A stretch of 64,000 nt of DNA from Ptiloglossa arizonensis. Lineage: Eukaryota > Arthropoda > Insecta > Hymenoptera > Colletidae. The notes beneath the pieces are model-generated. The model saw only the letters and a list, made by a program, of their open reading frames with translations, was not told the DNA's origin and made no database searches. The position numbers and the translations under genes are program-made. Below are positions 36,463 through 48,421 of this stretch, one piece after another. The first letter of the stretch is position 1. Each line of letters starts with the position of its first letter. The DNA lies in NCBI RefSeq assembly GCF_051014685.1, contig NW_027478525.1, forward strand, positions 248,001 through 312,000, written 5' to 3'.

Positions 36463-39400
36463 TCGGTATGCGTACTTTTCCCCTAGGCCGTTCTAGTTAT
36501 TCGTTTCGAGCATCAGAACTGCGAAAATTTTGAGTTTCTCAAGCGTTTCTTACCCCCAAACTGCCACATCTCGCGAACGGATTGACCAATCCGCAAAATT
36601 TCTGTTGCATCTGAAAGTAGAAACTCGCCCGAATACAACGGTATGTGTAGTTTTCCCCTAGGCCGTTCCAGTTATTCGTTTCGAGCATCAGAACTGCGAA
36701 AATTTTGAGTTTCTAAAGCGTTTCTTATCTCCAAACTGCCATATCTCGCGAACGAAACGATCAATCCGCAAAATTTCTGTTGCATCTGAAAGTAGACACT
36801 CTCCCGATTACAACGGTATGCGTACTTCTCCCCTAGGCCGTTCTAGTCATTCGTTTCGAGCATCAGAACTGCGAAAATTTTGAGTTTCTCAAGGGTTTCT
36901 TACCTCCAAACTGCCATATCTCGCGAACGAATTGACCAATCCGCAAAATTTCTTTTGCATCTGAAAGTAGAAACTCGCCCGATTACAACGGTAGTTGTAG
37001 TTTTCCCCTAGGCCGTTCCAGTTATTCGTTTCGAGCATCAGAACTGCGAAAATTTTGAGTTTCTCAAGCGTTTCTTACCTCCAAACTGCCATATCTCGTG
37101 AACGGATTGACCAATCCGCAAAATTTCTGTTGCATTTGAAAGTAGAAACTCGCCCGATTACAACGGTATGCGCACTTTTCCCCTAGGCGGTTCTAGTTAT
37201 TCGTTTCGAGCATCAGAACAGCCAAAATTTTGAGTTTCTCAAGCGTTTCTTACCTCCAAACTGCCATATCTCGCGAACGGATTGACCAATCCGCAAAATT
37301 TCTGTTGCATCTGAAAGTAGAAACTCGCCCGATTACAACGGTATGCGCACTTTTCCCCTAGGCGGTTCTAGTTATTCGTTTCGAGCATCAGAACTGCGAA
37401 AATTTTGAGTTTCTCAAGCGTTTCTTACATCCAAACGGCCATACCTCGCGAACGGATTGACCAATCCGCATAATTTCTGTTGCATTTGAAAGTAGAAACT
37501 CGCCCGATTACAACGGTATGCGCACTTTTCCCCCACGCCGTTCTAGTTACTCGTTTCTAGCATCAGAACTGCGCAAATTATGAGTTTCTCAAGCGTTTCT
37601 TACCTCCAAACTGCCATATCTCGCGAACGGATTGACCAATCTGCAAAATTTCTGTTGCTTCTGAAAGTAGAAACTCGCCCGATTACAACGGTATGCGCAC
37701 TTTTCCCCTGGGCCGTTCTAGTTATTCGTTTCGAGCATGAGAACTGCGAAAATTTTGAGTTTCTAAAGCGTTTCTTATCTCCAAACTGCCATGTCTCGCG
37801 AACGGATTGGTCAATCCGCAAAATTTCTGTTGCTTGTGAAAGTAGAAACTCGCCCGATTACAACGGTATGCGCACTTTTCCCCCGGGCCGTTCTAGTTAT
37901 TCGTTTCGAGAATCAGAACTGCGAAAATTTTGAGTTTCTAAAGCGTTACTTATTTCCAAACTGCCATGTCTCGCGAACGGATTGATCAATCCGCAAAATT
38001 TCTGTTGCTTGTGAAAGTAGAAACTCGCCCGATTACAACGGTATGCGTACTTCTCCCCTAGGCCGTTCTAGTCATTCGTTTCGAGCATCAGAACTGCGAA
38101 AATTTTGAGTTTCTCAAGCGTTTCTTATCTCCAAACTGCCATATCTCGCGAACGGATTGATCAATCCGCAAAATTTCTGTTGCATCTGAAAGTAGAAACT
38201 CGCCCGATTACAACGGTATGCGTACTTCTCCCCTAGGCCGTTCTAGTCATTCGTTTCGAGCATCAGAACTGCGAAAATTTTGAGTTTCTCAAGCGTTTCT
38301 TATCTCAAACTGCCATGTCTCCCGAACGGATTGATCAATCCGCAAAATTTCTGTTGCTTGTGAAAGTAGAAACTCGCCCGATTACAACGGTATGCGTACT
38401 TCTCCCCTAGGCCGTTCTAGTCATTCGTTTCGAGCATCAGAACTGCGAAAATTTTGAGTTTCTCAAGCGTTTCTTATCTCCAAACTGCCATATCTCGCGA
38501 ACGGATTGATCAATCCGCAAAATTTCTGTTGCATCTGAAAGTAGAAACTCGCCCGATTACAACGGTATGCGTACTTCTCCCCTAGGCCGTTCTAGTCATT
38601 CGTTTCGAGCATCAGAACTGCGAAAATTTTGAGTTTCTCAAGCGTTTCTTACCTTCAAACTGCCATATCTCGCGAACGGAACGATCAATCCGCAAAATTT
38701 CTGTTGCATCTGAAAGTAGACACTCGCCCGATTACAACGGTATGCGTACTTCTCCCCTAGGCCGTTCTAGTCATACGTTTCGATCATCAGAACTGCGAAA
38801 ATTTCGAGTTTCTCAAGCGTTTCTTGCATCCAAACTGCCATATCTCGCTAACGGATTGACCGATCCGCAAAATTTCTGTTGCATCTTAAAGTAGAAACTC
38901 GCCGGATTACAACGGTATGCCCACTTTTCCCCTAGGCCGTTCTAGTTATTCGTTTCGAGCATCAGAACTGCGAAAATTTTGAGTTTCTCAAGCGTTTCTT
39001 ACATCCAAACGGCCATATCTCGCGAACGGATTGATCAATCCGCAAAATTTCTGTTGCGTCTGAAAGTAGACACTCGCCCGATTACAACCGTATGCGGACT
39101 TTTCCCCTAGGCCGTTCTAGTTACTCGTTTCTAGCATCAGAACTGCGAAAATTTCGAGTTTCTCAAGCGTTTCTTACATCCAAACTGCCATATCTCGCGA
39201 ACGGATTGACCGATCCGCAAAATATCTGTTGCATCTGAAAGTAGAAACTCGCCCGATTACAACGGTATGCGCACTTTTCCCCTGGGCCGTTCTAGTTATT
39301 CGTTTCGAGCATCAGAACTGCGAAAATTTTGAGTTTCTAAAGCGTTTCTTATCTCCAAACTGCCTTGTCTCGCGAACGGATTGGTCAATCCGCAAAATTT

Positions 39401-39478
39401 CTGTTGCTTGTGAAAGTAGAAACTCGCTCGATTACAACGGTATGCGTACTCCTCCCCTTGGCCGTTCTAGTCATTCGT
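36463..39478. repeat. Mixed monomers with a tandem dimer
   Basis: This region is largely assorted monomers. Between about 37,940 and 38,640 two types alternate: GCTTGTGAAAG followed by GCATCTGAAAG, both with ACTTCTCCCC. This gives a 349-bp dimer repeated twice, the second with a 1-bp deletion near 38305. 39,016-39,526 matches 41,291-41,801 at 2,275 bp (13 monomers), marked by ACCGTATGCGGAC. No gene or other element is seen. Confidence 0.78.
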
Positions 39479-41113
39479 TTCGAGCATCAGAACTGCGAAA
39501 ATTTTGAGTTTCTCAAGCGTTTCTTACCTCCAAACTGCCATATCTCGCGAACGGATTGACCAATCCGCAAAATTTCTGTTGCATCTTAAAGTAGGGGCTC
39601 GCCCGATTACAACGGTATGTGTAGTTTTCCCCTAGGCCGTTCCAGTTATTCGTTTCGAGCATCAGAACTGCGAAAATTTCGAGTTTCTCTAGCGTTTCTT
39701 ACATTCAAACTGCCATATCTCGCGAACGGATTGATCAATCCGCAAAATTTCTGTTGCATCTGAAAGTAGAAACTCGCCCGATTACAACGGTATGCGCACT
39801 TTTCCCCTAGGCGGTTCTAGTTATTCGTTTCGAGCATCAGAACTGCCAAAATTTTGAGTTTCTCAAGCGTTTCTTACCTCCAAACTGCCATATCTCGCGA
39901 ACGGATCGACCAATCCGCAAAATTTCTGTTGCATCTGAAAGTAGAAACTCGCCCGATTTCAACGGTATGTGTAGTTTTCCCCTAGGCGGTTCCAGTTATT
40001 CGTTTCGAGCATCAGAACTGCGAAAATTTTGAGTTTCTCAAGCGTTTCTTACCTCCAAACTACCATATCTCGCGAACGGATTGACCAAGCCGCAAAATTT
40101 CTGTTGCATCTGAAAGTAGAAACTCGCCCGATTTCAACGGTATGCGTAGTTTTCCCCTAGGCCGTTCCAGTTATTCGTTTCGAGCATCAGAACTGCGAAA
40201 ATTTTGAGTTTCTCAAGCGTTTCTTACCTCCAAACTGCCATATCTCGCGAACGGATTGACCAATCCGCAAAATTTCTGTTGCATCTAAAAGTAGAAACTC
40301 GCCCGATTACAACGGTATGTGTAGTTTTCCCCTAGGCCGTTCCAGTTATTCGTTTCGAGCATCAGAACTGCGAAAATTTCGAGTTTCTCTAGCGTTTCTT
40401 ACATCCAAACTGCCATATCTCGCGAACGGATTGACCGATCCGCAAAATTTCTGTTGCATCTGAAAGTAGACACTCGCCCGATTACAACGGTACGCGTACT
40501 TCTCCCCTAGGCCGTTCTAGTCATTCGTTTCGAGCATCAGAACTGCGAAAATTTTGAGTTTCTCAAGCGTTTCTTATCTCCAAATTACCATATCCCGCGA
40601 ACGGATTGATCAATCCGCAAAATTTCTGTTGCATCTGAAAGTAGAAACTCGCCCGATTACAACGGTATGCGCACTTTTCCCCTAGGCGGTTCTAGTTATT
40701 CGTTTCGAGCATCAGAACTGCGAAAATTTTGAGTTTCTCAAGCGTTTCTTGCATCCAAACTGCCATATCTCGCGAACGGATTGACCGATCCGCAAAATTT
40801 CTGTTGCATCTGAAAGTAGAAACTCGCCCGATTACAACGGTATGCCCACTTTTCCCCTACGCCGTTCTAATTATTCGTTTCGAGCATCAGAACTGCGAAA
40901 ATTTTGAGTTTCTCAAGCGTTTCTTACATCCAAACTGCCATATCTCGCGAACGGATTGACCAATCCGCAAAATTTCTGTTGCATCTGAAAGTAGACACTC
41001 GCCCGATTACAACGGTAGGTGTAGTTTTCCCCTAGGCCGTTCCAGTTATTCGTTTCGAGCATCAGAACTGCGAAAATTTTGAGTTTCCCAAGCGTTTCTT
41101 ACCTCCAAACTGC
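39479..41113. repeat. Block H, copy 1 (partner at 49.3 kb)
   Basis: About 1,635 bp matching 49,278-50,912 at 9,799 bp (56 monomers minus 1). Shared markers are CATCTTAAAGTAGG, ACATTCAAACTGCC, GACCAAGCCGC, GCATCTAAAAG, GGTACGCGTAC, CCAAATTACCATATCCCG and GAGTTTCCCAAG. Differences include GGGGCTCG against GGGACTCG near 39595 and a GATTTCAACGGTATGCG monomer near 40132. The right-hand copy is part of an expanded HOR, this one is not. Confidence 0.85.
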
Positions 41114-41560
41114 CATATCTCGCGAACGAATTGACCAATCCGCAAAATTTCTGTTGCATCTGAAAGTAGAAACTCGCCCGATTACAACGGTAGGTGTAGT
41201 TTTCCCCTAGGTCGTTCTAGTTATGCGTTTCGAGCATCAGAACTGCGAAAATTTTGAGTTTCTCAAGCGTTTCTTACTTCCAAACTGCCACATCTCGCGA
41301 ACGGATTGATCAATCCGCAAAATTTCTGTTGCGTCTGAAAGTAGACACTCGCCCGATTACAACCGTATGCGGACTTTTCCCCTAGGCCGTTCTAGTTACT
41401 CGTTTCTAGCATCAGAACTGCGAAAATTTCGAGTTTCTCAAGCGTTTCTTACATCCAAACTGCCATATCTCGCGAACGGATTGACCGATCCGCAAAATTT
41501 CTGTTGCATCTGAAAGTAGAAACTCGCCCGATTACAACGGTATGCGCACTTTTCCCCTGG
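41114..41560. repeat. Link between blocks H and D
   Basis: About 2.5 monomers. It starts with a CGAACGAATTGACC and GGTCGTTCTAGTTATGCG pair, a combination found again near 55380, 56780, 57830, 60270 and 63420. It then enters 41,291-41,801, which repeats 39,016-39,526 and overlaps the start of block D copy 2. Confidence 0.75.
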
Positions 41561-43713
41561 GCCGTTCTAGTTATTCGTTTCGAGCATCAGAACTGCGAAA
41601 ATTTTGAGTTTCTAAAGCGTTTCTTATCTCCAAACTGCCTTGTCTCGCGAACGGATTGGTCAATCCGCAAAATTTCTGTTGCTTGTGAAAGTAGAAACTC
41701 GCTCGATTACAACGGTATGCGTACTCCTCCCCTAGGCCGTTCTAGTCATTCGTTTCGAGCATCAGAACTGCGAAAATTTTGAGTTTCTCAAGCGTTTCTT
41801 ATCTCCAAACTGCCATATCTCGCGAACGGATTGATCAATCCGCAAAATTTCTGTTGCGTCTGAAAGTAGACACTCGCCCGATTACAACCGTATGCGGACT
41901 TTTCCCCTAGGCCGTTCTAGTTACTCGTTTCTAGCATCAGAACTGCGAAAATTTCGAGTTTCTCAAGCGTTTCTTACATCCAAACTGCCATATCTCGCGA
42001 ACGGATTGACCGATCCGCAAAATTTCTGTTGCATCTGAAAGTAGAAACTCGCCCGATTACAACGGTATGCCCACTTTTCCCCTAGGCCGTTCTAGTTATT
42101 CGTTTCAAGCATCAGAACTGCGCAAATTTTGAGTTTATCAAGCGTTTCTTACCTTCAAACCGCCATATCTCGCGAACGGAACGATCAATCCGCAAAATTT
42201 CTGTTGCATCTGAAAGTAGACACTCGCCCGATTACAACGGTATGCGTACTTCTCCCCTAGGCCGTTCTAGTCATACGTTTCGAGCATCAGAACTGCGAAA
42301 ATTTCGAGTTTCTCAAGCGTTTCTTGCATCCAAACTGCCATATCTCGCGAACGGATTGACCAATCCGCAAAATTTCTGATGCATTTGAAAGTAGAAACTC
42401 GCCCGATTACAACGGTATGCGCACTTTTCCCCTGGGCCGATCTAGTTATTCGTTTCGAGCATCAGAACTGCGAAAATTTTGAGTTTCTAAAGCGTTTCTT
42501 ATCTCCAAACTGACATGTCTCGCGAACGGATTGGTCAATCCGCAAAATTTCTGTTGCTTGTGAAAGTAGAAACTCGCCCGATTACAACGGTATGCGTACT
42601 TCTCCCCTAGGCAGTTCTAGTCATTCGTTTCGAGCATCAGAACTGCGAAAATTTTGAGTTTCTCAAGCGTTTCTTATCTCCAAACTGCCACATCTCGCGA
42701 ACGGATTGATCAGTCCGCAAAATTTCTGTTGCGTCTGAAAGTAGACACTCGCCCGATTACAACCGTATGCGGACTTTTCCCCTAGGCCGTTCTAGTTACT
42801 CGTTTCTAGCATCAGAACTGCGAAAATTTCGAGTTTCTCAAGCGTTTCTTACATCCAAACTGCCATATCTCGCGAACGGATTGACCGATCCGCAAAATTT
42901 CTATTGCATCTGAAAGTAGAAACTCGCCCTATTACAACGGTATGCGCACTTTTCCCCTGGGCCGTTCTAGTTATTCGTTTCGAGCATCAGAACTGCGAAA
43001 ATTTTGAGTTTCTCAAGCGTTTCTTATCTCCAAACTGCCATATCTCGCGAACGGATTGATCAATCCGCAAAATTTCTGTTGCATCTGAAAGTAGACACTC
43101 GCCCGGTTACAACGGTATGCGCACTTTTCCCCTAGGCGGTTCTAGTTATTCGTTTCAAGCATCAGAACTGCGCAAATTTTGAGTTTCTCAAGCGTTTCTT
43201 ACCTTCAAACTGCCATATCTCGCGAACGGATTGACCGATCCGCAAAATTTCTGTTGCATCTGAAAGTAGAAACTCGCCCGATTAAAACGGTATGCGCACT
43301 TTTCCCCTAGGCCGTTCTAGTTATTCGTTTCGAGCATCAGAACTGCCAAAATTTTGAGTTTCTCAAGCGTTTCTTACATCCAAACTGCCATATCTCGCGA
43401 ACGGATTGATCAATCCGCAAAATTTCTGTTGCATATGAAAGTAGAAACTCGCCCGATTACAACGGTATGCGCACTTTTCCCCTAGGCGGTTCTAGTTATT
43501 CGTTTCGAGCATCAGAACTGCCAAAATTTTGAGTTTCTCAAGCGTTTCTTACCTCCAAACTGCCATATCTCGCGAACGGATCGACCAATCCGCAAAATTT
43601 CTGTTGCATCTGAAAGTAGAAACTCGCCCGATTTCAACGGTATGTGTAGTTTTCCCCTAGGCGGTTCCAGTTATTCGTTTCGAGCATCAGAACTGCGAAA
43701 ATTTTGAGTTTCT
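41561..43713. repeat. Long-range duplicated block D, copy 2
   Basis: This is the partner of 28,088-30,240. CTGACATGTC is at 42510 and TTCAAACCGCC at 42154, both exactly 13,473 bp after copy 1. That offset is 77 x 175 minus 2, which equals the sum of the indels between the copies (+5 and seven -1). Copy 2 ends where CTAAAGCG of copy 1 becomes CTCAAGCG. A shorter third version lies at 53,742-54,167. Confidence 0.9.
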
Positions 43714-44541
43714 CAAGCGTTTCTTACCTCCAAACTACCATATCTCGCGAACGGATTGACCAATCCGCAAAATTTCTGTTGCATCTGAAAGTAGAAACTC
43801 GCCCGATTTCAACGGTGTGTGTAGTTTTCCCCTAGGCCGTTCCAGTTATTCGTTTCGAGCATCAGAACTGCGAAATTTTGAGTTTCTCAAGCGTTTCTTA
43901 CCTCCAAACTGCCATATCTCGCGAACGGATTGACCAATCCGCAAAATTTCTGTTGCATCTGAAAGTAGAAACTCGCCCGATTACAACGGTATGTGTAGTT
44001 TTCCCCTAGGCCGTTCCAGTTATTCGTTTCGAGCACCAGAACTGCGAAAATTTCGAGTTTCTCTAGCGTTTCTTACATCCAAACTGCCATATCTCGCGAC
44101 CGGATTGACCGATCCGCAAAATTTCTGTTGCATCTGAAAGTAGACACTCGCCCGATTACAACGGTACGCGTACTTCTCCCCTAGGCCGTTCTAGTCATTC
44201 GTTTCGAGCATCAGAACTGCGAAAATTTTGAGTTTCTCAAGCGTTTCTTACCTTCAAACTGCCATATCTCGCGAACCGATTGACCGATCCGCAAAATTTC
44301 TGTTGCATCTGAAAGTAGAAACTCGCCCGATTTCAACGGTATGTGTAGTTTTCCCCTAGGCCGTTCCAGTTATTCGTTTCGAGCATCAGAACTGCGAAAA
44401 TTTTGAGTTTCTCAAGCGTTTCTTACCTCCAAACTGCCATATCTCGCGAACGGATTGACCAATCCGCAAAATTTCTGTTGCATCTTAAAGTAGGGACTCG
44501 CCCGATTAAAACGGTATGCGCACTTTTCCCCTAGGCCGTTC
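43372..44541. repeat. Block F, copy 1 (partner at 58.2 kb)
   Basis: 1,170 bp matching 58,246-59,416 at about 14,875 bp (85 monomers), overlapping the end of block D copy 2. Shared markers are GCATATGAAAG and the rare CGCGAACCGATTGACCG at 44271. This copy has private changes: a 1-bp deletion in GCGAAATTTTGAG near 43875, GAGCACCAG near 44034 and GCGACCGG near 44097. Confidence 0.88.
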
Positions 44542-44603
44542 TAGTTATTCGTTTCGAGCATCAGAACTGCCAAAATTTTGAGTTTCTCAAGCGTTTCTTA
44601 CAT

Positions 44604-45226
44604 CCAAACTGCCATATCTCGCGAACGGATTGACCAATCCGCAAAATTTCTGTTGCATCTGAAAGTAGAAACTCGCCCGATTACAACGGTAGGTGTAGTT
44701 TTCCCCAAGGCCGTTCCAGTTATTCGTTTCGAGCATCAGAACTGCGAAAATTTTGAGTTTCTCAAGCGTTTCTTACCTCCAAACTGCCATATCTCGCGAA
44801 CGGATTGACCAATCCGCAAAATTTCTGTTGCATCTGAAAGTAGAAACTCGCCCGATTACAACGGTAGGTGTAGTTTTCCCCAAGGCCGTTCCAGTTATTC
44901 GTTTCGAGCATCAGAACTGCGAAAATTTTGAGTTTCTCAAGCGTTTCTTACCTCCAAACTGCCATATCTCGCGAACGGATTGACCAATCCGCAAAATTTC
45001 TGTTGCATCTGAAAGTAGAAACTCGCCCGATTACAACGGTAGGTGTAGTTTTCCCCAAGGCCGTTCCAGTTATTCGTTTCGAGCATCAGAACTGCGAAAA
45101 TTTTGAGTTTCTCAAGCGTTTCTTACCTCCAAACTGCCATATCTCGCGAACGGATTGACCAATCCGCAAAATTTCTGTTGCATCTGAAAGTAGAAACTCG
45201 CCCGATTACAACGGTAGGTGTAGTTT
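44604..45226. repeat. Run of near-identical single monomers
   Basis: About 3.5 monomers in which successive units are alike at exactly 175-bp period, each with TTTTCCCCAAGGCCG at about 44700, 44875 and 45050. The AvrII-type CCTAGG is lost in all of them. This monomeric, not higher-order, repetition indicates very recent one-unit duplications. A related CCCGAAGGCCG monomer is at about 46278. Confidence 0.88.
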
Positions 45227-46496
45227 TCTCCTAGGCCGTTCTAGTCATTCGTTTCGAGCATCAGAACTGCGAAAATTTTGAGTTTCTCAAGCGTTTCTTA
45301 CTTCCAAACTGCCACATCTCGCGAACGGATCGACCAATCCGCAAAATTTCTGTTGCATCTGAAAGTAGAAACTCGCCCGATTTCAACGGTATGTGTAGTT
45401 TTCCCCTAGGCCGTTCCAGTTATTCGTTTCGAGCATCAGAACTGCGAAAATTTTGAGTTTCTCAAGCGTTTCTTACCTCCAAACTGCCATATCTCGCGAA
45501 CGGATTGACCAATCCGCAAAATTTCTGTTGCATCTTAAAGTAGGGACTCGCCCGATTAAAACGGTATGCGCACTTTTCCCCTAGGCCGTTCTAGTTATTC
45601 GTTTCGAGCATCAGAACTGCCAAAATTTTGAGTTTCTCAAGCGTTTCTTACATCCAAACTGCCATATCTCGCGAACGGATTGACCAATCCGCAAAATTTC
45701 TGTTGCATCTGAAAGTAGAAACTCGCCCGATTACAACGGTAGGTGTAGTTTTCCCCTAGGCCGTTCCAGTTATTCGTTTCGAGCATCAGAACTGCGAAAA
45801 TTTTGAGTTTCTCAAGCGTTTCTTACCTCCAAACTGCCATATCTCGCGAACGGATTGACCAATCCGCAAAATTTTTGTTGCATCTGAAAGTAGAAACTCG
45901 CCCGATTACAACGGTAGGTGTAGTTTTCTCCTAGGCCGTTCTAGTCATTCGTTTCGAGCATCAGAACTGCGAAAATTTTGAGTTTCTCAAGCGTTTCTTA
46001 CTTCCAAACTGCCATATCTCGCGAACGGATTGACCAATCCGCAAAATTTCTGTTGCATCTTAAAGTAGGGACTCGCCCGATTAAAACGGTATGCGCACTT
46101 TTCCCCTAGGCCGTTCTAGTTATTCGTTTCGTGCATCAGAACTGCCAAAATTTTGAGTTTCTCAAGCGTTTCTTACATCCAAACTGCCATATCTCGCGAA
46201 CGGATTGACCAATCCGCAAAATTTCTGTTGCATCTGAAAGTAGAAACTCGCCCGATTACAACGGTAGGTGTAGTTTTCCCGAAGGCCGTTCCAGTTATTC
46301 GTTTCGAGCATCAGAACTGCGAAAATTTTGAGTTTCTCAAGCGTTTCTTACCTCCAAACTGCCATATCTCGCGAACGGATTGACCAATCCGCAAAATTTC
46401 TGTTGCATCTGAAAGTAGAAACTCGCCCGATTACAACGGTAGGTGTAGTTTTCTCCTAGGCCGTTCTAGTCATTCGTTTCGAGCATCAGAACTGCG
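45227..46496. repeat. Irregular 3-/4-monomer HOR stretch
   Basis: A four-type series (TCTCCTAGG; GGATCGACC with GATTTCAACGG; CATCTTAAAGTAGGG with GATTAAAACGG; CATCC with GGTAGG) recurs with gains and losses. The TCTCC type lies near 45224, 45924, 46449 and 47149, at spacings of 4, 3 and 4 monomers. A clear example of HOR unit-length flux. Confidence 0.8.
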
Positions 46497-48366
46497 AAAA
46501 TTTTGAGTTTCTCAAGCGTTTCTTACTTCCAAACTGCCACATCTCGCGAACGGATCGACCAATCCGCAAAATTTCTGTTGCATCTGAAAGTAGAAACTCG
46601 CCCGATTTCAACGGTATGTGTAGTTTTCCCCTAGGCCGTTCCAGTTATTCGTTTCGAGCATCAGAACTGCGAAAATTTTGAGTTTCTCAAGCGTTTCTTA
46701 CCTCCAAACTGCCATATCTCGCGAACGGATTGACCAATCCGCAAAATTTCTGTTGCATCTTAAAGTAGGGACTCGCCCGATTAAAACGGTATGCGCACTT
46801 TTCCCCTAGGCCGTTCTAGTTATTCATTTCGAGCATCAGAACTGCCAAAATTTTGAGTTTCTCAAGCGTTTCTTACATCCAAACTGCCATATCTCGCGAA
46901 CGGATTGACCAATCCGCAAAATTTCTGTTGCATCTGAAAGTAGAAACTCGCCCGATTACAACGGTAGGTGTAGTTTTCCCCTAGGCCGTTCCAGTTATCC
47001 GTTTCGAGCATCAGAACTGCGAAAATTTTGAGTTTCTCAAGCGTTTCTTACCTCCAAACTGCCATATCTCGCGAACGGATTGACCAATCCGCAAAATTTC
47101 TGTTGCATCTGAAAGTAGAAACTCGCCCGATTACAACGGTAGGTGTAGTCTTCTCCTAGGCCGTTCTAGTCATTCGTTTCGAGCATCAGAACTGCGAAAA
47201 TTTTGAGTTTCTCAAGCGTTTCTTACTTCCAAACTGCCACATCTCGCGAACGGATCGACCAATCCGCAAAATTTCTGTTGCATCTGAAAGTAGAAACTCG
47301 CCCGATTTCAACGGTATGTGTAGTTTTCCCCTAGGCCGTTCCAGTTATTCGTTTCGAGCATCAGAACTGCGAAAATTTTGAGTTTCTCAAGCGTTTCTTA
47401 CCTCCAAACTGCCATATCTCGCGAACGGATTGACCAATCCGCAAAATTTCTGTTGCATCTTAAAGTAGGGACTCGCCCGATTACAACGGTATGTGTAGTT
47501 TTCCCCTAGGCCGTTCCAGTTATTCGTTTCGAGCATCAGAACTGCGAAAATTTCGAGTTTCTCTAGCGTTTCTTACATTCAAACTGCCATATCTCGCGAA
47601 CGGATTGATCAATCCGCAAAATTTCTGTTGCATCTGAAAGTAGAAACTCGCCCGATTACAACGGTATGCGCACTTTTCCCCTAGGCGGTTCTAGTTATTC
47701 GTTTCGAGCATCAGAACTGCCAAAATTTTGAGTTTCTCAAGCGTTTCTTACCTCCAAACTGCCATATCTCGCGAACGGATCGACCAATCCGCAAAATTTC
47801 TGTTGCATCTGAAAGTAGAAACTCGCCCGATTTCAACGGTATGTGTAGTTTTCCCCTAGGCGGTTCCAGTTATTCGTTTCGAGCATCAGAACTGCGAAAA
47901 TTTTGAGTTTCTCAAGCGTTTCTTACCTCCAAACTACCATATCTCGCGAACGGATTGACCAAGCCGCAAAATTTCTGTTGCATCTGAAAGTAGAAACTCG
48001 CCCGATTACAACGGTATGTGTAGTTTTCCCCTAGGCCGTTCCAGTTATTCGTTTCGAGCATCAGAACTGCGAAAATTTTGAGTTTCTCAAGCGTTTCTTA
48101 CCTCCAAACTGCCATATCTCGCGAACGGATTGACCAATCCGCAAAATTTCTGTTGCATCTAAAAGTAGAAACTCGCCCGATTACAACGGTATGTGTAGTT
48201 TTCCCCTAGGCCGTTCCAGTTATTCGTTTCGAGCATCAGAACTGCGAAAATTTCGAGTTTCTCTAGCGTTTCTTACATCCAAACTGCCATATCTCGCGAA
48301 CGGATTGACCGATCCGCAAAATTTCTGTTGCATCTGAAAGTAGACACTCGCCCGATTACAACGGTA
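46497..48366. repeat. 11-monomer HOR, unit 1
   Basis: This unit recurs at +1,925 bp (11 monomers) at 48,422-50,291. CATCTTAAAGTAGGG lies at 46757 and 47457 here and at 48682 and 49382 in the partner. The only difference I noticed is TTATTCATTTCG near 46816 against TTATTCGTTTCG. It contains a CTCTAGCG/ACATTCAAACTG series also present in block H. Confidence 0.88.
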
Positions 48367-48421
48367 TGCGCACTTTTCCCCTAGGCCGTTCTAGTTATTC
48401 GTTTCGAGCATCAGAACTGCC
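48367..48421. repeat. Chimeric junction between 11-mer units
   Basis: These 55 bp belong to neither unit's alignment. They carry ATGCGCAC and CCGTTCTAGTTATTCG, where the left unit edge has GGTGTAG and CTAGTCATTCG and the right unit edge has CGCGTACTTC. This looks like part of a third monomer type left at an exchange point. Confidence 0.65.

Noticed and set aside
37791..37985. An ATG-started frame of 64 codons
   Set aside because: The ATG arises from the CATGTCTCG variant of the monomer. The rest is ordinary satellite sequence shared with non-coding neighbours.
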